This document shows positions 38,301-48,770 of a stretch of DNA of 64,000 nt, one piece after another. The translations under genes and the position numbers were made by a program. The stretch covers positions 2,542,001 to 2,606,000 of the forward strand of contig OY752143.1 of the NCBI GenBank assembly GCA_963573315.1, written 5' to 3'. This DNA is from Entomortierella parvispora. Taxonomy: Eukaryota > Mortierellomycota > Mortierellomycetes > Mortierellales > Mortierellaceae. Below the pieces are notes generated by a model. It searched no databases. It worked only from the letters and a program-made list of their open reading frames with translations, and was not told where the DNA came from. Each line of letters begins with the position of its first letter. Position 1 is the stretch's first letter.

Positions 38301-39447
38301 TTGCTACCATTGGCAAAGGATCAGACTGGGAGGAATTCCGAGAATTGACAAGAGGGGGGATCCCAGTCATGTATCGAAACAAGATTTGGCAGGAGGCTTC
38401 TGGAGCTTTTGACTTGAGACAGCCTGGATACTATAGAGATTTGTTGTCAAGGCAAGATCCGGAGAGCAGTCCATGCTGGGGTGATATTGAAATGGTAAGT
38501 ATCATGGATGAATCGAGTCGCAAGACACCCATTGATATTCGCGTTAAGTCTAACAGCTTTTTTTTTTTTTTTTTAATCGCAATGTTTTAAGGATTTGCAC
38601 CGCACATTTCCAACAAACATCTTATTTGGTCCAGGTGGTCAAGGAATCGATAAGCTGAAGAATATCTTGATTGCCTACAGTCTGTATGAACAAAGGAGAT
38701 TTCATTGTTGCAATTGGTTCGAATATTCGTCGAATTTTTGTATGCATCGTGTAACTAAGACTATCTTTTGTCAACATTAGTCACAATCCTACTGTGGGCT
38801 ATTGTCAAGGGATGAATCTCTTGGCGGGAACCCTTCTTCTCACCAATAACTCTGAGGAAGAGTCGTTCTGGATCCTAACTTCGATGCTCGGTCGTCATCT
38901 TCCTGAGGATTATTTCACGCAACAACTCCTCTCTCCACAAGCAGATCAGCGTGTCCTTAAAGAACTTGTGCAAGAGATCATGCCTCGACTAAGTGCTCAC
39001 TTTCAAGAAATGCACGTGGATCTCACAGCGGTCACCTTTAGCTGGTTTCTCACCTTGTTCACGGATTGTCTTCCTGTCGAGACCCTGTTGCGGGTCTGGG
39101 ACGTCTTTTTTGTCGAGGGTAGCATGCTCGTCGTGTTCAAGGTGGCCTTGGCGATCCTGTGGATGAATGAGAAGGAGATATTGAAGTGTCGCAATGGAGC
39201 TGCGGTCTATTGTTATATGAAGCAAATGACGCTGAGTATATACCAAGCCGACAAGTTGCTCAAGGTCGCGTTTGTGACCCTGAAATCCTATATCAATCCA
39301 GAAAAAGTCGAGGCGAAACGGATACGACAACAGCAGATCGTACGACAGGAGCTGATACAGGAGCAACAGTTTCTGAAGACAAAAACGTTTACTTGTTCGC
39401 CTCCCCCTCCCCCTTCTCTACCCTCTCCTTCTACGGCGACAAAGTAA
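35309..39447 (+). CDS. TBC-domain Rab GTPase-activating protein
   Basis: Predicted RabGAP in membrane traffic. Exons 35309-38494, 38592-38683, 38781-39447; 1314 aa. The start chosen is MEDQSVVD; the frame is open further upstream through an unrelated leader. A short coiled coil lies at about residues 108-150, a Gln run near 180-195, then about 800 residues of Ser/Pro-rich low-complexity sequence. The TBC domain spans about 1005-1265: ELTRGGIPVMYRNKIW, the arginine finger in IEMDLHRTFP (R about 1066) and the glutamine finger in VGYCQGMN (Q about 1102), both intact, so activity is expected. The C-terminus is a charged helix with a Pro/Ser tail. Target Rab unknown. Confidence 0.9.
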
Positions 39448-39840
39448 TTGAGCCCTACTACCGTTATGACGAAGATTGAGACTATACCTGGTGGCCACCT
39501 CCCTCCAACACCCGTGCATTCTACGATATGAACAACAAAAAGTATCATGTACCTTATTAAACGCTTTGTACAGTACATCAACACTTCCTCAAGCAATTGA
39601 GCACATCGTGATTTTCTGTAACTGAGTTGTATAACAACAGTTTTTTTTTATCTTTTACTATACAACAGCCTCGAAGGCCGCAAATGTGATGCGAATGTAG
39701 ATGAGATGAAATGTTAGCGTTCTATGCAGGGGGAGGGGGTAGAGGGGTAAGACTACAAGAGGGATCGCGTCGGGCACAGCCCGTCCTCGCGATTATCCAG
39801 AGTTACTGAAGATTAATTACAGATTGTTTTTGTTGTTTTT
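39448..39840. other. Convergent intergenic region
   Basis: 393 bp with the 3' UTRs of the TBC and DPBB genes. No feature beyond short T runs. Confidence 0.5.
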
Positions 39841-40734
39841 TTAGACAAAGGACCACTCGAGGTCGAGGATACCCTTGGACATGGGGGCAAAGACCTGGAA
39901 GGCCTTACGGGAGAGATCGAGCATTCCATGGCTGCAGTAACGGTGAGGACAAGTATCGACAATACGGACAATGACGCTCTTTCCGGGATAACCCTTGGCG
40001 GTGACACGAAGCTTTTGACCGCACTTGGAACCCTTGCCCCAGAGAGCACCCATCTGAGCCTCGTTCAAGGCAACGATCATATCGTTCTGGGTGAAATGCT
40101 CACCACAGGATCCAGTGGTATCGCTAAACCAGGTACCACGGCCGCGGAAGATCTTGCTGGTATGGTCGTTGCCATCTTCCTTAGCAGGCTTGACAGTGGG
40201 CTTGGTTGCAGGTTTGGTAGGCTTGGGGGCGACAGTGGTGGTAGTTGCCTTGGTGGTAGAAGCAGTCGTAGGCTTGGTGGTAGCGGACTTGGTAGGCACA
40301 GTCTCGGGAAGCTCGTCCAATAATTGCCAGTTGATGGGAGCAAGACCGTCCTCAGTAAACTGCTTCAAGGCGACCTCGGAAAAGTCAAGAGAGGTGTCGT
40401 CGCAAGTAGGGCAGACATCGACAATCTTGTAGATGAAGCTCTCGGAAGGATCGTCCAGACGAGTCACGTTCACAAACTTGCCGCAGACCGAGGTGTTGTT
40501 GCTGACATCACCAAACAAGGCAGCGCTGACGGCAGCAATGGGCTCTTCAAAGGTGTACTCAATATCGGGACATCCATTGCGGTGGTCATTGAAGTAGGTG
40601 GCATTGCCTGAGTAGGTGATGTTCAATTGAGCGACAGGGGACGTAAGCTCAGTGGGAGAAATAGGGGAAGGGAGAGGGGAAGCAAAGGCACCAATGAGGG
40701 AGGCGACGATGGCGAGAGAACCGAGAGGAGCCAT
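39841..40734 (-). CDS. Secreted protein with two DPBB (expansin/barwin-like) domains
   Basis: Single exon, 297 aa. Signal peptide about 1-18 (MAPLGSLAIVASLIGAFAS). The first double-psi beta-barrel runs about 38-130 (NATYFNDHRNGC, VCGKFVNV, IVDVCPTCD, LDFSEVALKQ). A Thr/Lys/Pro linker follows at about 145-190. The second barrel runs from about 198 to the end (GRGTWFSDTTGSCGEHF, CGQKLRVT, IVDTCPHRYC, LDLSRKAFQVF). N-glycosylation sequons are clustered in the first barrel. The start is fixed by TATATAAG at 40826-40819 on the minus strand, which lies between this ATG and an earlier in-frame ATG at 40848. Likely a wall-loosening or surface protein of the expansin/RlpA-like type; activity unproven. 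Confidence 0.88.
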   Translation of the reverse strand: MAPLGSLAIVASLIGAFASPLPSPISPTELTSPVAQLNITYSGNATYFNDHRNGCPDIEYTFEEPIAAVSAALFGDVSNNTSVCGKFVNVTRLDDPSESFIYKIVDVCPTCDDTSLDFSEVALKQFTEDGLAPINWQLLDELPETVPTKSATTKPTTASTTKATTTTVAPKPTKPATKPTVKPAKEDGNDHTSKIFRGRGTWFSDTTGSCGEHFTQNDMIVALNEAQMGALWGKGSKCGQKLRVTAKGYPGKSVIVRIVDTCPHRYCSHGMLDLSRKAFQVFAPMSKGILDLEWSFV

Positions 40735-42296
40735 GATGAAGGTATGAGCGAGAGGAAGAGAGAGTATGAAAGACGAGGGTAAAGAACAAACAAAAAAAAC
40801 TTGCGGTTGGACACCACCCTTATATAAGAAACGATGTCTCTCGAACAAAGTTCAGCTTTGTTTCGGGCAATGGCAAGTGCCCCTGCTCCCGACTTGGTCA
40901 GGGGGCGAGCCCCCAACACCAAGACCCCAGGTCGGCATCGGCCAGTCCCGTCCAAGAGCAGACGGACAGGGACAAGAAGACTGTCAAACTGGCCAAAAGC
41001 GGAGGACATCTTTCGTTGTTCCAAATCAACGTGCGGATCCAGATCAATTTATGAACCGCAGCAATTGCCCGATCCAACCTTCTTTTACCGGGGATGATGC
41101 TTTTTCTCACTTCATTTCCCTTTTCCCGGCTTACGCCTGGGTGACTCTTACCCATTTTTCAGTTCTTGTGAAGTTTGGAATTGACTCGAATGACAACTTG
41201 ACCAATGCCATTAACATTGATGGCAAGCAAAGGTTGAGGTGGAATAAAGGCAAAAACAAAGAGGATGGGATTGCCGTCGGTCTTGCGGAAGCCAAAGTGC
41301 CGTTCCTGGTTCCTGAAAAACTGAGTGACGGGCGTCCGGTCGTGGTCGTGGTGGTTGTGTCCAAACGGCGGTTTCTTTAGCGCGCCTGAGTTTCCACGGC
41401 GGAGATCCTGTCCCGGAAGCCCACACAAGGTTGCGCAATGTGAAACATCCGTCCTGAATCTCCTGAATCTTGGTGGCTGAGAGGCAAGACCCTTTGGAGG
41501 GAAAAACAGAAAAATAGAATAGTGGGAAGGGCCAGAAGACTAGAAGGTCGCAAATACCTCTTTGGTTTTTTTTTGTATCTTGTTACCCTGGCTCTTGCCC
41601 CTGGTGCATGCGAAGGTTAATGCACTAGGTCACCCCGGAAGCCCGTTCGCGCGGCTCTGCTTAGCGCAGCTGATTGTTCCTTCACAGCCTCCCCTCCCAT
41701 TTCTCCCCATCCTCAACTGCGCGAGAGAACAGACGCGAGGACCTTTCAAGATCGTTGACTCTTATCTCCGCGCACAGTGTCTCTCTTTCAGGCGCGGAGA
41801 AAACCATTGTTAAATCCCTGTCTCTTTGACTGCTTTTGTCAACTCTGGACCCAGAGTGAACGGGGAACCCAAACCGCCACGCGGACCCCGGGGTACGTAT
41901 TGGCGACGCGAAAGCAATATGGCCAGGGACCAACAACATTGAGTCAAGTTGGACAGGGTACACCAAATGAAAATCGTGACTCTGCCCTAGAGAGCTGTAG
42001 GTGTACGGCACTAGTTGACGCGAATACAGAGGCAAGAAGAGCCCAACAGACAAGGTCGTAGTCAATTCCCGGTACAAGTGTCATCACGGGCCAGGGCAAA
42101 CCGATCCTGGTATCCTCACTGATGCCGGTGCCTGTCCCATGGCCAATTGGCTGCTCTGCAGCACGTGCCCACCATCAGAAATAGGAATCTGTTTTGTGCA
42201 TTCCCTTGTTACTACAATCTTCATTGTTCATTCTGCACCCATTCTTTTTCCTTCCATCTACTTCCTTTCATTCATTCTTCTTGTCCGTTTGATGTC
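40735..42296. promoter_or_regulatory. Intergenic region DPBB / Smr, no gene seen
   Basis: 1.56 kb divergent region. Apart from the DPBB TATA box, I see only short low-complexity runs and unconvincing frames. Confidence 0.5.
40819..40826 (-). promoter_or_regulatory. TATA box of the double-DPBB gene
   Basis: TATATAAG about 85 bp upstream of the chosen ATG. Confidence 0.65.
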
Positions 42297-43157
42297 ATGG
42301 GTTCAGTCATCAGTACCATTCCAGAGTCGACAGCGTCTACTCCGGAACGCGAGCGATATCGAGAGGTCAGAATTAGCAATCATCACGCCACGGTACTCGG
42401 ACTTGAGTAACGAGCCTGCTCATTACAACTGCCCAATTTACAAACATAGCTGGCCAGAAAGAATGCCGCTTTACGATATGACTTCAGTCAGCAATCACAA
42501 GCAGCTTACCAGGCTGGAAACGGAGCCAAGGCGAAAGGTGAGCGATTCTCTTTGAGCACCAAACTCACACGACGAAAATACACTGTAATAGCGAAATAAC
42601 GCAACGTCGCACGAGACAAAAAAATGTAGAACTGTCCCTGAAGGCCAAGGAATATGGACGGGAGATGGACCGATACAACGAACTTGCCAAGAACTTGGCC
42701 TTCACTGGTAACCATTCTTGCTGAGGTGCCCTTGGCATGTCAAGGAAACCATTTGTGCGCGCCAAAGGAACAATGCGTCTTACCGACAGATGCTCTTTAT
42801 ATAAAATTAGCTAACAATGCCTCAAGGCCGCCAAATGAGTTGGACTTGCATGGTTTGAAGGTCACGGAAGCTTTGGACATCACGAGAGCACGACTGAGGC
42901 AATTTGTCAGGAATAACGAGAAAGACTTGATCATTATCGTCGGTAAAGGAAATAACTCTGCAAACGGGATTGCTAAGATTAAGCCTGCTGTGGCCGACCT
43001 TGTGAAGGAGTTCCGGATCAAGGCAACGCCCAACAAACCGAACGAGGGTTGCATCTACGTCGAGGCCCGTCCCGCAACAGAGCCGATCGATCTCTCCTGG
43101 TTGGATGGGTTTTTTGGGCGAATGCTTCAGAGGCTCTTTCGCTTTGTGCGGTCGTAA
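42297..43157 (+). CDS. DUF1771-Smr domain protein
   Basis: Exons 42297-42365, 42450-42537, 42630-42707, 42811-43157; 193 aa. Central DUF1771-type helical region (RKNAALRYDFSQQSQAAYQ, GAKAKELSLKAKEYGREMDR) followed by a C-terminal Smr domain from about 105 (LDLHGLKVTEALDITR, IIIVGKGNNSANG, KPAVADLV). Smr domains are nucleic-acid-binding and often nucleolytic; the usual LDxH motif is present as LDLH and the GxG loop as GKG. The N-terminus MGSVIST fits the N-myristoylation consensus (Gly2, Ser6), hinting at membrane attachment. Exon phases fit throughout. Biological role in fungi is not established. Confidence 0.9.
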
Positions 43158-43233
43158 CTCGCTGCTGGTCGCCATTCGATCGGAAGGAGCACACGTCTTC
43201 AAGGAACACCATCGAAATTCGTTGATAAGCAGA

Positions 43234-43241
43234 TCACGTGA
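43234..43241. promoter_or_regulatory. TCACGTGA box upstream of the FYVE-RING gene
   Basis: Palindromic octamer 148 bp ahead of the ATG at 43389 and downstream of the Smr stop. Putative bHLH (Cbf1-like) site. Confidence 0.5.
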
Positions 43242-43388
43242 CTCTTGGCAGCGAGAATCAAGCTCGCCGGCGAAGCCCTCTTTTCCACCTTTCCTCAACT
43301 TCTGCATTCCCCAACAAGATTCCTCACCTGCTTTCCTGAAGACGACGGTCCGCTCGTAGCACCCACCTACAGACGGAATAAAATAGAC

Positions 43389-45132
43389 ATGGCATCTACC
43401 TCTGGATTAGCCCATTCCGTGCCACTTTTGAAGACAGGGGCGAAAAACTGCGCTCGGTGCGGCAAGGACTTTCATCTCTTTAGGCAAAGGAAGAACTGCC
43501 GCAATTGTGGTATGCATCTATGCAGCATGTCAGGATAATGAACAGAAAAATGGATGTTAATGGAGTGAATTGACTCTACGTTGTGGAATGCATGAATTCT
43601 TTGCATGAATGCATGCAGTAAGAAGGCCCAACTCACGTCATACGTCCTCTACTGCTTTAGGATGCGTTGTTTGTGAGAGTTGTAGCAGCTATCGGGCAAG
43701 GCTGCCCCAGTTCGGCTATATCGAGTAAGAATACGACACTCTATTCCTTGCGCCGAGAACAAGTGCTAGGCAGTCACAGGACTCTCATACATTCTACTTC
43801 TGTTCTAGCGAGGTTCGATGTTGTGCTTATTGCGCCCATTTTCTCATGGGTAAGAATCCACACTTTTTGCATCGCGCTATATCAGGGACAACCACTAATC
43901 GATATTTCTGATCTCTACCTTAGTACACAAGATGGACTATGCAGGACTTTCAAAGCTAAATATCAAGACTCTGCGAGGATATCTGCTGTCGTATAACATT
44001 TCGACTCAGGGCATGCTGGAGAAGCAAGGTGAGTTCGAGCTGAGAAGCGGTGTGGGTTAGCTCAAGATGGCGCTCTTACTCTGTTAGTCCGACCTCGTCT
44101 CTAGATCTGATTCAGGCAATCCAAAGTTATAAACCTATACCCGAGGCTTCTGAAATTTATTTTCGACAGCACATACCGGACAGCCCTGAAAAGACAACCT
44201 CTCTGTTTGGGGAGTTGTCCAACCTGGGCCGATCGGACTCATCCTCAGGATCGTCTCAGAATTCGTCATCATCACCCACAGGAGCAAGCTCAGACTGGTC
44301 ATGGGACCTTGACAAATTCTTTTCAAAACTCTTTGGGGGAGAAGAATCACAGCCACAACCACAACAAAGGGCGCAGCCTCAGTCCACCACCCGATCAAGT
44401 CAACCGCCTCCCCGGCCATATCCTCAGCAACAGCAGCAACCCCCTAATGGATCGTCCTACCGACCTCAAGCATCCCCGCAGCGACCTACGTACACCCCTC
44501 CGAATACTGCACCGTCACCGACAAATGGCTATCGGCCAGCGCCTGCAGGTGCATCCTATCGACCTCCTGCGTACCATGCCCCTCCTTCTACATCAACAAA
44601 TACCTCCAACGCACAAGGACAGCATTACCACCGTGGCTCCGGCCCTGCTTCGACGTCAACCCCTCCTTCGAGACAGCCAGCAACAGCAGCCCCACCCCCT
44701 AGAGCGGCGCCAATACCGAGCCCCCCACCACCAAAGATAACGCTGGATCAGATCATGTCAACTAAGGCAGAGCCTTCCACGTTGTCCATCAAGACAATCA
44801 AAACGCTCTTGGACGATAGCTGTGTGTCATATGTCGGCGTGGTGGAGAAAAAAGATTTGGTCGATCGACTTCAGAAACTGATAGACAACACAAAGGCAGA
44901 AAGAGACATGGTCGAGACAGAGTCCAAAAAATCTACACCTTCAGCGAGTGCAAGCAACGACGACGACAACCTCTGCAAAATCTGCTGTGATGCCTCCCTG
45001 AACTGCGTCATGTTAAACTGCAACCACATGTCAACCTGCATGGACTGCGGGAAGCTTATTTTAGAAGGGTCAAGGATGTGCCCGATCTGTCGAGAGTATG
45101 TGGTGCGATTGCTCCATGTCTTTCGAGCATAG
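43389..45132 (+). CDS. RNF34/rififylin-like E3 ubiquitin ligase (FYVE-like, SAP, RING)
   Basis: Exons 43389-43509, 43661-43724, 43809-43849, 43924-44028, 44105-45132; 452 aa. N-terminal FYVE-like zinc finger (CARCGKDFHLFRQRKNCRNC, CVVCESC, RCCAYC) assembled across three exons, then a SAP-like helix pair (LSKLNIKTLRGYLLSYNIS...EKQDLIQAI). A Ser/Gln/Pro-rich linker covers about 135-320. A second SAP-like segment (IKTLLDDSCV...KKDLVDRLQKL) precedes the C-terminal RING (CKICCD, CNHMSTCMDCGK, CPICRE) at about 402-445. This is the order seen in animal RNF34/RFFL, which associate with endosomes and ubiquitinate substrates. All zinc ligands appear present. Substrates unknown. Confidence 0.9.
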
Positions 45133-45227
45133 AGTGGCTATGTAAGTACGGTAACAAATAACAATAAAGAAAATGTCGCGCCTCAACGCGTGCACCGCCG
45201 ACCAGTCACTACTGTAGAAAACACTGT

Positions 45228-45235
45228 TCACGTGA
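45228..45235. promoter_or_regulatory. TCACGTGA box upstream of the RBBP4-like gene
   Basis: Palindromic octamer 87 bp ahead of the ATG at 45322. Putative bHLH (Cbf1-like) site. Confidence 0.5.
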
Positions 45236-45321
45236 TCATTTCTTACAGTGGCGAGTGGTTGCATTCGCCTCTTTGTCCCTGTCTTTGCTTCTCTTCTTCC
45301 ACAATCACTACCACCCACACA

Positions 45322-47804
<2,483 letters not shown>

Positions 47805-48140
47805 TTAGTCGTAAACGTGAATGATTCCATAGAGAAGAGTCCAGAATAGGATGTAACTGAGCATGCCGCCGAGGACGCCTTCTGTAAAGACATCGAGTGG
47901 TTGACGAAAGTAAGGGCTTGGGTTGCCCTTGGCCTTGACAAGGAAGATCAGGAGGGAGAGGAAAGCGGAACCGAGAAAGTAAAAGATGAATCCTGACCAG
48001 TTGGTAAGGCCGAGGGTTCCAGCGGCAAGGCCAAGGATGGCAGAGAAAGATGACCGGAGGAAGGTCATCGTCTGAGAGTTCTTTGCAATGTACATGTCGA
48101 CGTACAAGGCATCATCTGGGTTGATTTGTTGGCCAGACAT
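47805..48140 (-). CDS. EMC6: ER membrane protein complex subunit 6
   Basis: Core membrane subunit of the EMC insertase, which places tail-anchored and multipass proteins in the ER membrane. Single exon, 111 aa, the family size. Conserved INPDDALYVDMYIAKNSQT, then hydrophobic segments (FSAILGLAAGTLGLTN, FIFYFLGSAFLSLLIFLV) and the signature LDVFTEGVLGGMLSYILFW with GIIHVYD at the C-terminus. The promoter side faces the retrotransposon 213 bp upstream. Confidence 0.96.
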   Translation of the reverse strand: MSGQQINPDDALYVDMYIAKNSQTMTFLRSSFSAILGLAAGTLGLTNWSGFIFYFLGSAFLSLLIFLVKAKGNPSPYFRQPLDVFTEGVLGGMLSYILFWTLLYGIIHVYD

Positions 48141-48337
48141 GATGAAGTCTTATAGAGAGGCGATCCTAGGATGATGATGGCGAGGGAAAGAAAGAAATGT
48201 ATTCAAGTAGACCGGATTGTCTGGACGCGTCGGTTCCTGTTTGGTGACCTTGGGCTTGCGTAGAGGAAAGGACAAGATGAAGGAGCTGGACAGGGCGCGA
48301 TGATGATGCATGCGAATCGAATGTGATCAAATTATGA

Positions 48338-48345
48338 TCACGTGA
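48338..48345. promoter_or_regulatory. TCACGTGA box in the EMC6/ALYREF promoter
   Basis: Palindromic octamer about 195 bp upstream of the EMC6 ATG and only 8 bp left of the retrotransposon. Before insertion it would have been about 170 bp from the ALYREF ATG. Confidence 0.5.
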
Positions 48346-48349
48346 TGAA

Positions 48350-48353
48350 GCCC
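48350..48353. repeat. Target-site duplication, left copy
   Basis: GCCC directly before the 5' LTR, matched by GCCC at 54730-54733 directly after the 3' LTR. Confidence 0.75.
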
Positions 48354-48461
48354 TGTCAGGGTGCCAGCTGTCCTAGCAGCTAAGCCACCACTATCGCTTT
48401 CCAAAGATATCTTGTTTGCTTTACTCGAACCATTGAGCCCCTTGGAGCCCGAACGGCTATT

Positions 48462-48518
48462 GCCAAGACGCCGTCGCAATGCCAAGACGCCGCCGCAATG
48501 CCAAGTCGCCGCACAGTA
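48462..48518 (+). repeat. Three 19-bp tandem units in U3
   Basis: Units starting GCCAAGACGCCG at 48462, 48481 and 48500; the third has decayed at its end. About 35 bp upstream of the LTR TATA box, a usual place for enhancer repeats. Repeated in the 3' LTR at about 54420-54476. Confidence 0.8.
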
Positions 48519-48551
48519 CAAGCTCTTCAGTCAAGCCCAGGCCCCATCCAG

Positions 48552-48559
48552 TATAAATA
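48552..48559 (+). promoter_or_regulatory. LTR TATA box
   Basis: TATAAATA in the 5' LTR; transcription would start about 30 bp downstream, defining the U3/R border. The 3' LTR copy is at 54510-54517. Confidence 0.7.
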
Positions 48560-48770
48560 GTAGCCATGCCATAGTAGAAACAACTTCAGAATTCCCTTCC
48601 ATAAAATTATTCTCACTTCTTCCTCTTTTATTCCATGTCTATCTTATTCTGGATATTTTCCTTCTCTTGCCTTCTTTTCTCGTTTAATTTAATCGAGCTT
48701 GTTTCCTCCTCTGATCCCTCTCGCTGCCCCTCAATCCCCCTCGATGGCCCCAAGCCACTCTCATCCCAAC

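Noticed and set aside
40735..40848. Earlier in-frame ATG of the DPBB protein at 40848
   Set aside because: A TATA box lies between it and the signal-peptide ATG, so transcription most likely starts downstream.
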